64,000 nt of DNA, from the NCBI RefSeq assembly GCF_002975435.1, contig NZ_PCPT01000003.1, positions 372,001 through 436,000 on the forward strand, read 5' to 3'. Made by a program: the position numbers and the translations under genes. Source of the stretch: Arthrobacter sp. MYb227. GTDB taxonomy: Bacteria; Actinomycetota; Actinomycetes; Actinomycetales; Micrococcaceae. Below are positions 1-8,870 of this stretch, piece by piece (the first letter of the stretch is position 1; each line of letters starts with the position of its first letter). The notes beneath the pieces were generated by a model, which worked only from the letters and a program-made list of their open reading frames with translations, had not been told where the DNA came from and did no database searches.

Positions 1-2
1 AG

Positions 3-743
3 CTGGCCAAGGCCGCGGCCATGATCGGTGTTGGCGTGTCGATCGAGCACCTGCGCACGGTTCACCACATCCTGCCGGAAACCGGGGACGGCGCTAACCT
101 TCCCGAGGGTGCACCGGTCTCGGTGAAGGAAGCAGTGCTTCCCTTCGCTCGCTTCCGCACCCCGGAGGGCAAGGTCGTTGACTCGCTGCTCGGCCCGGAA
201 ATGCGCTCCACCGGTGAGGTCATGGGCATCGATAAGTACTTCGATACCGCCTTCGCCAAGTCCCAGGCCGCGGCGAACTCGCCGCTACCAACGTCCGGCA
301 AGGTCTTTGTCTCGGTGGCCAATAGCGATAAGCGCTCGATCGTGATCCCGGTCAAGCACCTGGCAGACATCGGGTTCGAGATCCTCTCAACCGGTGGCAC
401 CGCCGAGGTGCTGCGCCGCAACGGCATCCCCTCCACCGTGGTCCGCAAGGTCCACGAGGGCGAGCTCGAAGGCGAACGCAATATTGCCGAGCTGATCACC
501 GACGGTGAAATCGCGTTGATCCTCAACACCCCCTCGGGTGGCGAATCACGCGGCGATGGTTATGAGATTCGTGCCGCAGCCGTTTCGGTGGGCACCCCGA
601 TCATCACCACCGTTGCCGAATTCGGTGCAGCGATCCAAGCGATCGATGCCATGCGTCACTTCGAATGGGATGTCACTTCCCTGCAGGAGCACGCCGAAAC
701 GCTTATTGCAGCAACCGCAGCACGGGATGCAGCAAATGCCTAG
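3..743 (+). CDS. carB: carbamoyl-phosphate synthase large subunit, C-terminal part
   Basis: The 5' end lies outside the window; 246 C-terminal residues are present. CarB makes carbamoyl phosphate from ammonia (supplied by CarA from glutamine), bicarbonate and two ATP, for pyrimidine and arginine synthesis. The fragment holds the end of the second ATP-grasp half and, from about residue 97 of the fragment, the MGS-like allosteric domain (SGKVFVSVANSDKRS, then EILSTGGTAEVLRRNG), which in the family binds effectors such as UMP. Its stop codon overlaps the start of pyrF by 8 bases (ATGCCTAG), so the two are translationally linked in a pyrimidine operon. Nothing unusual in what is visible. Confidence 0.95.
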   Translation: MAKAAAMIGVGVSIEHLRTVHHILPETGDGANLPEGAPVSVKEAVLPFARFRTPEGKVVDSLLGPEMRSTGEVMGIDKYFDTAFAKSQAAANSPLPTSGKVFVSVANSDKRSIVIPVKHLADIGFEILSTGGTAEVLRRNGIPSTVVRKVHEGELEGERNIAELITDGEIALILNTPSGGESRGDGYEIRAAAVSVGTPIITTVAEFGAAIQAIDAMRHFEWDVTSLQEHAETLIAATAARDAANA

Positions 744-1605
744 CAACACCAGCACCACGCCGAGCCAGCGCGCCGCCTTCGGGCAGCGCCTGGCTTCGGC
801 CATGGCCGCCCACGGTCCGCTGTGTGTTGGCATCGACCCGCACCCCGGGTTGCTGACCGCGTGGGGTTTGAATGATGACGTGGCGGGGCTGCGCAGCTTC
901 TCGCTCACCGTCGTTGAGGCAATGGCCGGGCAGGTTGCCGCGCTCAAGCCGCAGGTTGCACTCTATGAACGTCACGGTTCACGCGGACTAGCAGTGCTTG
1001 AGGAAACTCTTGCCGCCATGGCTGCTGCAAACCTGTTGAGCATTGCCGATGCCAAGCGTGGAGACATTGGTTCAACCATGGCCGCCTACGCCGATGCCTG
1101 GCTGGGGGAGGGCAGCCCGTTGGCCGCCGATGCTGTCACGCTGAGCCCCTACCTGGGCTACGAGTCGCTGCGTCCGGCGCTTGAGCTTGCCGCTGCCACC
1201 GGCCGCGGTGTGTTCGTGCTCGGGTTGACCTCCAACCCCGAGGGTAAGGCGGTTCAGCATGTGGGTGGCGATCAGTCGGTTGCCAAGCGCATTATCACCG
1301 CTGTTGGTGCGGATAATGCTGCCGAGAACCTTCCCGGGGTGCCGTTTGGCTCCACCGGGTTGGTCATTGGTGCCACGGTTGGTGCGGCGCTTGAAGATCT
1401 GGGTATTGATCTTGCAGCTTCCGCAGCTCCCATTTTGGCTCCGGGTCTTGGTGCCCAGGGTGCAACCGGTGCTGAGATGAAGGCTGCCTTTGGGGCGTTT
1501 TGGCCGCAGGTGCTAGGCACCTCAAGCCGCGATATCCTCAAGGCCGGTCCGGATGCCAAGGCGTTGCTCAATGCAGCACTGCGCACCCGTGACTCGCTGA
1601 TCTAG
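736..1605 (+). CDS. pyrF: orotidine 5'-phosphate decarboxylase
   Basis: Converts OMP to UMP, the last step of de novo UMP synthesis, in the cytoplasm. The 289-residue product has the active-site block DAKRGDIGST at about residues 105-114 (catalytic Lys/Asp) and the actinobacterial long form (type 2, near 280 residues) rather than the short form of about 230. The reading frame is open further upstream inside carB, but ATG 736 is chosen because it gives the usual N-terminus and an 8-base overlap with the carB stop, typical of translational coupling. A strong hairpin 50 bases downstream ends the unit. Confidence 0.95.
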   Translation: MPSNTSTTPSQRAAFGQRLASAMAAHGPLCVGIDPHPGLLTAWGLNDDVAGLRSFSLTVVEAMAGQVAALKPQVALYERHGSRGLAVLEETLAAMAAANLLSIADAKRGDIGSTMAAYADAWLGEGSPLAADAVTLSPYLGYESLRPALELAAATGRGVFVLGLTSNPEGKAVQHVGGDQSVAKRIITAVGADNAAENLPGVPFGSTGLVIGATVGAALEDLGIDLAASAAPILAPGLGAQGATGAEMKAAFGAFWPQVLGTSSRDILKAGPDAKALLNAALRTRDSLI

Positions 1606-1655
1606 GCGCCGATTGGCAGCTGCTGCCTCGGGCTCCAGCTGCCAGGTGTGCAATG

Positions 1656-1712
1656 TGTGCGTCGGCAGTGACTCTGTGAAAACAGGATCACTGCCGACGC
1701 ACAGCTATTTTA
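1656..1712 (+). terminator. terminator after pyrF
   Basis: A perfect 16-bp inverted repeat (1656-1671 with 1688-1703, arm TGTGCGTCGGCAGTGA) with a 16-base loop is followed by GCTATTTT. It closes the carB-pyrF unit. Confidence 0.8.
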
Positions 1713-2210
1713 AGTTCGGTGCAAGATTCGCACCCCGCCGGCGCACCAAAACACCGTCCCGCGTGTCGCGGGCTCATGCGCATGCTCCTCCATGAACTAC
1801 CGGCGGGCCACTACGGAGGCCTGCAATACATGCTTTCACTTCCCAGCCACGTATTCACAGGAAATTCATGGTTCAGCTGAGCGGGAAAACCAGCGGCCGA
1901 AAGGGATGCGAGCTTGCTCACCCCCCGGCTACCGCTAGGGCTATAACGTGGTGGTGCGAACCATTGCGCAAGTGCTGATTAGCGCAGTGCCAGATGCACA
2001 AACTTCCCCGGTTTTCCGCATGTTTTCGCTCGGTGCGGTAACGGTTCAACGGATTTTTACCCCAAGTTCACATCGATGCAGGTCGGTGCGGGGAGAACAC
2101 CCAAAATCGTGAGGTTTCCAACAATTGGACCTCACCCGCACTCGGGCGCGTCTGATTTCAGCTATTTTTTTGTGTTTGTGGTAGCCACAGGCCGAAAACC
2201 CATTGCATCA
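1713..2210. other. long intergenic stretch with hairpin-forming sequence, no gene
   Basis: I see no convincing reading frame or known RNA here. Between 1717 and 1806 there are nested inverted repeats: GGTGC/GCACC around 1718-1734, CCCGCG-TGT-CGCGGG near 1758-1772, and CCCGCCGG (about 1735) pairing with CCGGCGGG (about 1800), which would enclose the previous hairpin. A second GC-rich pairing (AGCGGCCG with CGGctaCCGCT) lies near 1890-1940. This could be a small structured RNA or folded DNA debris; no family is recognised. Confidence 0.35.
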
Positions 2211-2216
2211 TAGGCT
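2211..2216 (+). promoter_or_regulatory. -10 box of the mihF-gmk promoter
   Basis: TAGGCT at this place matches the TANNNT box seen before many genes in this window. Transcription from about 2223 would give a leader of about 65 bases before mihF. No good -35 is visible. Confidence 0.4.
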
Positions 2217-2287
2217 AGATTTGGTTATCTTCAGTTCAGGGCGTACTGCCCTAGTGCTGAAACCTACAGATGAACGGCGGCAAGAGC

Positions 2288-2623
2288 ATGGTACTGCGAG
2301 AACTCTCAGACGAGGATCGTATCCGGGCACGGGCAAAGGCATTGGCTGCACGCACACGCCGGGCCGAGATCAAGAACCAATTTGGCTCCGGCAAGCTCAG
2401 CATCACCGAAGTCCTAGACCTAGTACCCGACGACGAGGCCATCGGACGACTACGCGTGATGGACCTGTTGGAGTCGGTTCCGGGTGTCGGTGAAATCCGT
2501 GCACACACCCTTATCGATAGACTAGGGATCTCACCCAGCCGCCGTCTGCGCGGACTGGGGCGCAAACAGCGCATCGCGTTGGTGGAACATTTCCAGCAAT
2601 CGCCTCCCAAATTGAAAGAGTAA
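2288..2623 (+). CDS. mihF: integration host factor, actinobacterial type (mIHF)
   Basis: A 111-residue nucleoid-associated DNA-binding protein of the actinobacterial IHF family, unrelated in fold to the IHF/HU of enterics. Visible features are the basic helical N-terminus ([19 protein letters not shown]), the helix-hairpin-helix-like [22 protein letters not shown] and the conserved end [12 protein letters not shown], which matches the mycobacterial short form. GTG/ATG choice: ATG 2270 would add six residues (MNGGKS); ATG 2288 starts [10 protein letters not shown], which resembles other family members and is preferred. Its TAA overlaps the gmk ATG by one base, the standard mihF-gmk pair. Family role: chromosome compaction and recombination. 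Confidence 0.9.
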   Translation: MVLRELSDEDRIRARAKALAARTRRAEIKNQFGSGKLSITEVLDLVPDDEAIGRLRVMDLLESVPGVGEIRAHTLIDRLGISPSRRLRGLGRKQRIALVEHFQQSPPKLKE

Positions 2624-3213
2624 TGAAGCACACCATGACGCATAGTGCCCATCCTTCGGTCACAGTCCTTGCCGGTCCCACGGCGGTCGGTAAGGGAACG
2701 ATCTCGACCTTCATTCGAGACAATTACCCGGAGGTGTGGCTCTCGGTTTCCGCGACCACGCGCAATCCTCGCCCGGGCGAGGTTGATGGTGTTCACTACT
2801 TCTTTGTCGGTCCCGAGAAGTTCGGTGAACTTGTCGAAAGCGGGCAAATGCTTGAGTGGGCGGTCGTGCACGGGCAGAACAGCTACGGCACGATCCGCAC
2901 CAAGGTTGCAGAGGCCGTAGCCGCCGGAAAGCGTGTGCTGCTGGAAATTGACCTGCAGGGTGCCCGCCAGGTCAAAGAGAATCTTCCCGAGGCAAAATTC
3001 GTGTTCCTGGCCCCACCAAGCTGGGATGAATTAGTGCGCCGACTCATCGGACGAGGTACCGAAACACCCGAGGAGCAGCAGCGTCGGCTAGAAACCGCTA
3101 AACTAGAACTTGCTGCCGAATCCGAATTTGACGTGACCATCGTCAACGACGAGATTTCGCGCGCGGCTAACGAGCTGGTTACCCTCATGGGTTTGACCCC
3201 GCACGAGCACTAG
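2623..3213 (+). CDS. gmk: guanylate kinase
   Basis: Phosphorylates GMP to GDP with ATP in purine nucleotide synthesis. The 196-residue protein has the P-loop GPTAVGKGT near residues 18-26, the GMP-binding stretch [19 protein letters not shown], the YGT segment, [12 protein letters not shown] and the lid [18 protein letters not shown]. The start overlaps the mihF stop by one base; ATG 2635 is a possible alternative start. Short run of Ts follows the stop codon but no strong hairpin. Confidence 0.96.
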   Translation: MKHTMTHSAHPSVTVLAGPTAVGKGTISTFIRDNYPEVWLSVSATTRNPRPGEVDGVHYFFVGPEKFGELVESGQMLEWAVVHGQNSYGTIRTKVAEAVAAGKRVLLEIDLQGARQVKENLPEAKFVFLAPPSWDELVRRLIGRGTETPEEQQRRLETAKLELAAESEFDVTIVNDEISRAANELVTLMGLTPHEH

Positions 3214-3341
3214 AAGTTTTTTGCCGGCGGGATTTTTGTGCGCCACAGGAGTATGTGTTAGAAGCATGTGCCAGTGGCGACGCAAAGATCTTGCCAGCAC
3301 CCCCCCCGAATGATCCACCGTCTAGTTAATTTGGAGGCTTC

Positions 3342-3605
3342 GTGAACACGAACCTTGAAGGCATCATCAGCCCGTCCATCGACTCGCTGCTGACCACCAC
3401 CGATTCGAAGTACGCCTTGGTGATCAACTCCGCCAAGCGCGCACGCCAGATCAACGCCTACTACGCCCAACTGCACGAGGGCCTCTTCGAGTACGTTGGC
3501 CCGCTGGTTGACACTCGCCTGAATGAGAAGCCGCTTTCCATCGCCCTGCGCGAAATCAACGAAGGCCTGCTCAACGTCACGAAGATCGAAGAAGTAGCAG
3601 AGTAA
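3342..3605 (+). CDS. rpoZ: RNA polymerase omega subunit
   Basis: Omega helps assemble and stabilise the core RNA polymerase by binding beta-prime. The 87-residue product shows the family core [23 protein letters not shown] and the acidic C-terminal tail. The GTG start is fixed by a strong Shine-Dalgarno GGAGG at 3333-3337. It follows gmk in the usual actinobacterial order gmk-rpoZ-coaBC-metK, with a 128-base gap that may carry its own promoter. Confidence 0.95.
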   Translation: MNTNLEGIISPSIDSLLTTTDSKYALVINSAKRARQINAYYAQLHEGLFEYVGPLVDTRLNEKPLSIALREINEGLLNVTKIEEVAE

Positions 3606-3636
3606 TACTCCGCTAGGCAGTAACCCCGGGCTAGCC

Positions 3637-3665
3637 CAGGCCCATCCAACTAAACGGGGGGCCTG
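3637..3665 (+). terminator. possible hairpin between rpoZ and coaBC
   Basis: CAGGCCC (3637-3643) pairs with GGGCCTG (3659-3665) across a 15-base loop, next to the short palindrome GGGCTAGCCC at 3628-3637. No T run follows, so it may be a weak or Rho-type pause rather than a terminator. Confidence 0.3.
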
Positions 3666-3705
3666 AGCCCGCAAGGGGGCTGGCCGGCTCCGAAGAAGAG
3701 TATCG

Positions 3706-4968
3706 GTGGTAGCAGTGAAGCGCATTGTTCTTGGTGTATCCGCAGGGATCGCCGTCTACAAGGCAGCTTTGCTGCTACGGCTGTTTAAAGAGGCCGGGCA
3801 TCACGTCGATGTCATCCCCACCGAGGCGTCCCTAGAATTCGTGGGGCTCGCCACCTGGGAGGCACTGAGCGGCAACCCGGTGCGCACCTCCGTCTTTGAG
3901 GCGGTAGACACCGTGAACCACGTGCGCTTGGGCCAGGAAGCGGACCTGGTGCTCATCGTTCCTGCCACCGCCGATGTGATGGCCCGCGCCGCCGCCGGGA
4001 TGGCCAACGATTTACTCACCGGCACGCTGCTGGCAACTCACGCACCGGTTCTCATGGCACCTGCCATGCACACCGAAATGTGGGAGCACCCGGCAACCCA
4101 AGCCAACGTTGCAACGCTGCGCGCACGCGGCGTGCACGTCATCGATCCGGCCGTCGGCCGACTGACCGGTAAGGATTCCGGCGCTGGGCGACTGCCGGAG
4201 CCAGCAGAGATCTTTGCGCTGGCCTCCACCTATTTGAACGATGCGGCTGCCTCAGAGGGTAGCTCCTTCGACACGGCGCTTCCGCTGGCTGGCAAGATCA
4301 TCGCGATTTCCGCAGGTGGCACCCGCGAACCGCTAGACCCGGTGCGTTTTTTGGGCAACCGTTCCTCGGGTCGGCAGGGCATCGCCTTGGCCAAGGCCGC
4401 GCTGGCCCAAGGTGCCCAGGTGCGTTTCATCGCCGCCCACATGGATCAACCGGCACCGGCGGGTGTCGAGCTGAGCCATGCCTCCACGGCCCGCGAACTC
4501 CAGGTCGCCGTCAATCAAGCGGCACACGGGGCAGATGTGCTGATCATGAGCGCGGCGGTTGCAGATTTCCGCCCGGCAGAATACCTCGACTCCAAGATCA
4601 AAAAGTCAGACGAGCATGCCGACCCGGTCATCACCCTGGTCCGCAACCCGGATATTCTTGCCATGCTGGTCGCCGAGCGCGCCACCGAGGGTGACTCCGG
4701 CACGCTTCCACAACTCATTGTTGGATTTGCCGCCGAAACCGGGGACGCGGAACATAGCGTGCTTGACTATGGTGCCGCCAAGCTCGCCCGCAAGGGCTGC
4801 GAACTGCTGGTCGTCAACGAGGTGGGGGAGAACCTCACCTTCGGCACCGATGAGAATTCCATCACCATCTTGGCTGCCGATGGCAGCGCCCCGGTGCATG
4901 CTGCAGGTTCCAAGGACGACGCTGCACGCGCCGTCATCGACGCGGTCATCGCGGCGCTGACTCGCTAA
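3706..4968 (+). CDS. coaBC: bifunctional phosphopantothenoylcysteine synthetase/decarboxylase
   Basis: Joins 4'-phosphopantothenate to cysteine (CoaB) and decarboxylates the product (CoaC) in coenzyme A synthesis. The 420-residue protein has the FMN-binding CoaC half first (VLGVSAGIAVYKAALLL; catalytic His region VNHVRLGQEADLVLIVPATADVM; APAMHTEMW) and the CoaB half from about residue 190 (ISAGGTREPLDPVRFLGNRSSGRQG, MSAAVADFRP, VGFAAETGD). GTG 3706 follows GAAGAAGAG; GTG 3715 is an alternative. The decarboxylase motif reads PAMHTEMW where E. coli has PxMNxxMW, and the usual lid cysteine is absent (DSGAGRLPEP); see findings. Confidence 0.95.
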   Translation: MVAVKRIVLGVSAGIAVYKAALLLRLFKEAGHHVDVIPTEASLEFVGLATWEALSGNPVRTSVFEAVDTVNHVRLGQEADLVLIVPATADVMARAAAGMANDLLTGTLLATHAPVLMAPAMHTEMWEHPATQANVATLRARGVHVIDPAVGRLTGKDSGAGRLPEPAEIFALASTYLNDAAASEGSSFDTALPLAGKIIAISAGGTREPLDPVRFLGNRSSGRQGIALAKAALAQGAQVRFIAAHMDQPAPAGVELSHASTARELQVAVNQAAHGADVLIMSAAVADFRPAEYLDSKIKKSDEHADPVITLVRNPDILAMLVAERATEGDSGTLPQLIVGFAAETGDAEHSVLDYGAAKLARKGCELLVVNEVGENLTFGTDENSITILAADGSAPVHAAGSKDDAARAVIDAVIAALTR

Positions 4969-4987
4969 GTCCCGCAAGCCACGCGGC

Positions 4988-5015
4988 GGCGGCGGTGCAA
5001 ACACGCACTGCCGCC
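4988..5015 (+). terminator. hairpin after coaBC
   Basis: GGCGGCGGTGC (4988-4998) pairs with GCACTGCCGCC (5005-5015), one G-U pair and a 6-base loop, 20 bases after the coaBC stop. No clear T run. Confidence 0.55.
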
Positions 5016-5137
5016 ACGTCATCTTGCGTCGTGAAATGTCATAGGGGATGAGCGCCCGCGTCACGAACGCTTCATACGCACTTCATCCAACCCATCCGGA
5101 TTCGGGTCGCGACTCTGCCAGCGAGACAAGTTGACGG

Positions 5138-5143
5138 TACAGT
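5138..5143 (+). promoter_or_regulatory. -10 box of a leaderless metK promoter
   Basis: TACAGT ends 6 bases before the GTG start of metK, so transcription would begin at or next to the start codon. No Shine-Dalgarno precedes the GTG. No SAM riboswitch can fit between promoter and gene. Confidence 0.5.
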
Positions 5144-5149
5144 AGCAAG

Positions 5150-6355
5150 GTGACTTTAGAATCCTCGCAGCTGCGCCTCTTCACCTCCGAATCGGTTACG
5201 GAGGGCCATCCGGATAAGATTTGTGATCAGATCTCCGATGCCATCCTCGACGCCATGTTGGCCCAAGACCCCAACTCGCGTGTCGCCGTGGAAACCCTCA
5301 CCACCACCGGTCTGGTGCATGTTGCCGGCGAGGTGACAACCAACGGGTACGTCGAGATCCCGGAGATCGTGCGCCGCACCATCCTGGACATCGGCTATGA
5401 CTCCTCAGCCAACGGCTTTGACGGTGCCCGCTGTGGCGTTTCGGTGTCCATCGGACAGCAGTCCCAGGAGATCTCCGACGGCGTCTTCAACTCACTGGAG
5501 GTCCGCGAGGGCACCGCCGTTGACCCGCGCGACGCGCAGGGCGCCGGGGACCAGGGATTGATGTTCGGTTACGCCTCGGACGAGACCGAAACCCTCATGC
5601 CCACCCCGATCCACCTGGCGCACCGCCTCTCCGAGCGGCTCACCCAGGTCCGCAAGTCCGGCCTGCTGGAATTGCTGCGCCCGGACGGCAAGACCCAAGT
5701 CACCGTCGGCTACGACGGAGACACCCCCGTTTCGGTGGAGACCATCGTGGTTTCCTCCCAGCATGCGGCCGAATTCTCCCTTGAAGACCTCAAGGACGGG
5801 CTGCTGGAGCACGTGGTCACCCCGGTGCTGGCCAACGCCCCGCTGGATACCACCAACACGCGTATCATCTTGAACCCGTCGGGCCCGTTCATTATCGGTG
5901 GCCCGGTCGGCGACGCAGGCCTCACCGGCCGCAAGATCATCGTTGATACCTACGGCGGTTTTGCCCGCCACGGCGGCGGCGCATTCTCCGGCAAGGATCC
6001 GTCCAAGGTTGACCGTTCGGCTGCCTACGCCATGCGTTGGGTTGCCAAAAACGTTGTGGCTGCCGGTCTTGCTCGCCGCGTCGAGGTCCAGGTTGCCTAC
6101 GCCATCGGTGTTGCTCGTCCGGTGGGACTGTATGTGGAGACCTTCGGCACCGAGAATGTTGACCCGGTGAAGATCACCGCCGCCATCAATGAGGTCTTCG
6201 ACCTGCGTCCGCTGGGCATCATTGAAGACCTCGACCTCTTGCGCCCTATTTACCAGAAGACCGCTGCGCACGGCCACTTTGGTCGCGAAGATGCCGATTT
6301 CACCTGGGAAGCACTTGACCGTGTTGACGCACTGAAGGCCTACTTCGGCGCCTAA
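5150..6355 (+). CDS. metK: S-adenosylmethionine synthase
   Basis: Makes S-adenosylmethionine from methionine and ATP. The 401-residue cytoplasmic enzyme shows the family blocks [23 protein letters not shown] (start), [12 protein letters not shown], the P-loop-like [16 protein letters not shown] near residues 278-293 and IGVARPVG. The GTG start gives the normal N-terminus. It is preceded by a coaBC hairpin and its own candidate promoter, so it is probably transcribed alone, and it ends at a hairpin at 6374-6394. Confidence 0.97.
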   Translation: MTLESSQLRLFTSESVTEGHPDKICDQISDAILDAMLAQDPNSRVAVETLTTTGLVHVAGEVTTNGYVEIPEIVRRTILDIGYDSSANGFDGARCGVSVSIGQQSQEISDGVFNSLEVREGTAVDPRDAQGAGDQGLMFGYASDETETLMPTPIHLAHRLSERLTQVRKSGLLELLRPDGKTQVTVGYDGDTPVSVETIVVSSQHAAEFSLEDLKDGLLEHVVTPVLANAPLDTTNTRIILNPSGPFIIGGPVGDAGLTGRKIIVDTYGGFARHGGGAFSGKDPSKVDRSAAYAMRWVAKNVVAAGLARRVEVQVAYAIGVARPVGLYVETFGTENVDPVKITAAINEVFDLRPLGIIEDLDLLRPIYQKTAAHGHFGREDADFTWEALDRVDALKAYFGA

Positions 6356-6373
6356 TACACAGTGCGTGAGCTG

Positions 6374-6394
6374 CCGCGTCCCCTTGGGACGCGG
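6374..6394 (+). terminator. terminator after metK
   Basis: CCGCGTCCC-CTT-GGGACGCGG, a perfect 9-bp stem with a 3-base loop, 18 bases after the metK stop. Confidence 0.65.
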
Positions 6395-6431
6395 TTGAGG
6401 TGTTTGCTGCACCCTTGTGACGTACGTTTTG

Positions 6432-6476
6432 GTGGCCTCCACTCACGCTGGTAAAGCAAGCGTGATTGGAGGCCAC
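6432..6476 (+). terminator. second long hairpin between metK and priA
   Basis: GTGGCCTCCACTCACGCT (6432-6449) pairs with 6459-6476 along 18 bp with one mismatch and a 9-base loop. It lies 37 bases after the first hairpin. Either a tandem terminator or a structure in the priA leader. It argues against coding use of the long open stretch upstream of priA. Confidence 0.5.
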
Positions 6477-6599
6477 GGCCGTATCCGCAGCACTTTTGGC
6501 GGTGCATGGCCCCCAGGGTGTTGCCCATTGGTCGGTGCCGCGTGTCAGAATCTGAGTGAAGAAGAATACCAAGTCCTTGGAAGGGGATGTACAAGCACC

Positions 6600-8780
6600 G
6601 TGAACCAGATCAATCAGCCTTCGTTGCTGGCAGGATTCGATCTGAGTACCGAGCTGCCCGGCATCCCACACATGGCTGCCCACCTACCGGTGGCCCGCGT
6701 CGTGATCGAATCATCAATACCGCATCTGGATAGACCCTTTGACTATCTAGTGCCGGTCCAGCTCGATGCGGATGCGCACCCCGGGGTGCGGGTCAAGGTC
6801 CGCTTTGCGGGGCAAGAACTTCTGGGATTCATCACCGAACGCCTGGAACATGGTGAGCCGGGGATCAAATTGCAGCCATTGCGCGCCGTAGTTTCACCCG
6901 AAGTGGTACTCAGTGCCCCGGTACTTGCCACCGCACGCGCGGTGGCCGAACGCTACGCCGGAACCTTGTGGGACGTCTTGCGGGCCGCGGTCCCCCCACG
7001 CATGGCTCGGGTCGAAAAAGAAGTGTTTGAAGAGAGCAAGCAGCGCCATCACGCAACCGCTCAGGCCACACATAAGACCCCGATAGAGCCAGTCGGTGAG
7101 CACGAATCACCTCTGACACAACCCGCCCAGGAACCCGGTGCCAGCCAGCCGGCCGCGCGGGGCGAGCAGTCTTCAATTTCCGGTGTTGGTGGGCCCGAAC
7201 AGCTTGACGCGCTACACAGCCCCTCGCTTGCCGAATACGAGGGTGGCGCACATTTTGCCGCGGAATTAGCCGCCGGTAACTCTCCGCGCGCGGTACTCAG
7301 TGCGATTCCCAACCGGCCGGGCCATTGGCCGGCGTTGCTGCTTGAGGCGGCGCTTGCAACTATGGAATCCGGTCGCGGGGCATTGATCGTGGTTCCAGAT
7401 TCACGTGATCTGAGCCGGCTGTGCACGCTGCTCGATGCACGCTTGGGCACCGGCGGTTATGTGCGGCTCAGCGCCGAGGACGGGCAAACCCCGCGCTACC
7501 GGAACTTCCTCAAGGCCGCCCGCGGGCACGCGCAATTGGTGGTTGGCACCCGAAATGCAGCATTTGCTCCGGTCAAAAATCTGGGCTTGGCAATGATTTG
7601 GGACGATGCCGATGCCTCACATGCCGAACCGCGCGCCCCCTACCACCATGCCCGCGAGGTTTTACTACTACGCAGCGAGGTGGAAAAGGTCGGCATGCTG
7701 GTGGCAGCACCGGGGCGCAGTGCCGAGGCCCAACGGTTGATTCGTAGTCATTGGGCCACCGAGCTGAAGGCAAACCGCGTTCTCTTGCGTGCTCATGCCC
7801 CGCGCGTGATTGCCGCAAGCGATGAGTTTGAGCAAAACCGTGACCCGCTCCTTCACGCCGCCAGGCTCCCGGCGGCTGCTTGGCGCGAGGCAAAAAAAGC
7901 GCTGCAACACGGTCCGGTGCTGGTTCAGGTGGCACGCACCGGCTTTATGCCGGCGCTACGTTGCGAACGTTGCCGCACCTCGGCACGCTGCCAAGAGTGC
8001 ACAGGTCCGCTGGCGCTCAAGGACGCGCGTGAGGCTCCTTCCTGTGGCTGGTGTGGCAAGGTTGCAGCCGGCTGGTCCTGCACCGAATGCGGTTTCATGC
8101 GTTTGCGTGCCGCGAGTATTGGTGCCGATAGGACCGTAGAGGAGCTTGGCCGTGCCTTCCCGAATGTGAACGTTGTTGCTGCCACCGGCGCCAAACCGAT
8201 TTTCGAGGTGCCGGATATTCCGGCGTTGATCGTCGCCACCCCGGGGGCCGAACCGGTGGCCGAGCATGGGTATGCGGCGGTGCTGCTGCTCGATGGGGAC
8301 CGGATGCTTTCTCGTGAGGCGTTACGCACCGGCGAAGAGGTACTCAACCGTTGGATGGGCGCCGCCTCTTTGGCGCGCGGTACTCAGGGTGCTCCGGGAG
8401 TTCCCGGCGGCGGTACCGTGGTGTTGGCCGGAGATCCAAGTGAGCCAGCTCGTGCGCTGATTCGTTTTGATGCGGGGGTATATGCCGATGCAGAGCTTGC
8501 CGAACGCCGGGAATTGCAGTTGCCTCCCGCGGTGCGTACCGCGTTGATTCAGGGTCCGGCGGTGACCGCCGATAAGTTTATCGAGGCGCTGAACTTTGGT
8601 GATCAGGTCCGTGTGCATGGTCCGGTGCTGGAAGATGATGCCGAGCACCGTTGGCTACTGTTCTATTCCTATGCCGATGGCTCGATGGTGACCAAGAAAC
8701 TACGTAGCGTGCGTGCCACCTTCAGCGCCGCCAAGGAGCCGATCCTCGCGATTCGCATCGACCCGGACGGGATCCTCTAG
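6600..8780 (+). CDS. priA: primosomal protein PriA, helicase-inactive actinobacterial form
   Basis: PriA restarts stalled replication forks. This 726-residue protein has the N-terminal 3'-DNA-binding domain (VARVVIESSIPHLDRPFDYLVP), a weakly conserved central region, paired Cys clusters for zinc (CERCRTSARCQEC, then CGWCGKVAAGWSCTEC at about residues 460-505) and a C-terminal domain. The Walker A P-loop GxGKT and DExH box of E. coli PriA are not seen (the equivalent reads AIPNRPGHWPALLLEAAL), as in other actinobacteria, so ATPase/helicase activity is unlikely. GTG 6600 is chosen for the GGAAGGGG at 6579-6586; longer upstream starts run into a hairpin. Residues about 145-200 are a low-complexity linker rich in Gln, Pro and Glu. 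Confidence 0.9.
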   Translation: MNQINQPSLLAGFDLSTELPGIPHMAAHLPVARVVIESSIPHLDRPFDYLVPVQLDADAHPGVRVKVRFAGQELLGFITERLEHGEPGIKLQPLRAVVSPEVVLSAPVLATARAVAERYAGTLWDVLRAAVPPRMARVEKEVFEESKQRHHATAQATHKTPIEPVGEHESPLTQPAQEPGASQPAARGEQSSISGVGGPEQLDALHSPSLAEYEGGAHFAAELAAGNSPRAVLSAIPNRPGHWPALLLEAALATMESGRGALIVVPDSRDLSRLCTLLDARLGTGGYVRLSAEDGQTPRYRNFLKAARGHAQLVVGTRNAAFAPVKNLGLAMIWDDADASHAEPRAPYHHAREVLLLRSEVEKVGMLVAAPGRSAEAQRLIRSHWATELKANRVLLRAHAPRVIAASDEFEQNRDPLLHAARLPAAAWREAKKALQHGPVLVQVARTGFMPALRCERCRTSARCQECTGPLALKDAREAPSCGWCGKVAAGWSCTECGFMRLRAASIGADRTVEELGRAFPNVNVVAATGAKPIFEVPDIPALIVATPGAEPVAEHGYAAVLLLDGDRMLSREALRTGEEVLNRWMGAASLARGTQGAPGVPGGGTVVLAGDPSEPARALIRFDAGVYADAELAERRELQLPPAVRTALIQGPAVTADKFIEALNFGDQVRVHGPVLEDDAEHRWLLFYSYADGSMVTKKLRSVRATFSAAKEPILAIRIDPDGIL

Positions 8781-8858
8781 TCCGCTGAAATGTGCGGCGG
8801 CGCGGCACCACCGGATAGCTCAAAGATCCTTGGGGCTCAAGAGCACCTCCCGGCGGTT

Positions 8859-8864
8859 TACACT
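8859..8864 (+). promoter_or_regulatory. -10 box of leaderless promoter
   Basis: TACACT ends 6 bases before ATG 8871 and there is no Shine-Dalgarno; this also supports that start over the in-frame ATG at 8790. Confidence 0.45.
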
Positions 8865-8870
8865 GTGTTT

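Noticed and set aside
4969-5149. SAM riboswitch before metK
   Set aside because: The promoter box sits 6 bases before the start codon, leaving no transcribed leader for a riboswitch.
6417-6599. Upstream extension of the priA frame
   Set aside because: It runs through an 18-bp hairpin and does not resemble PriA; the GTG at 6600 has a good ribosome-binding site.
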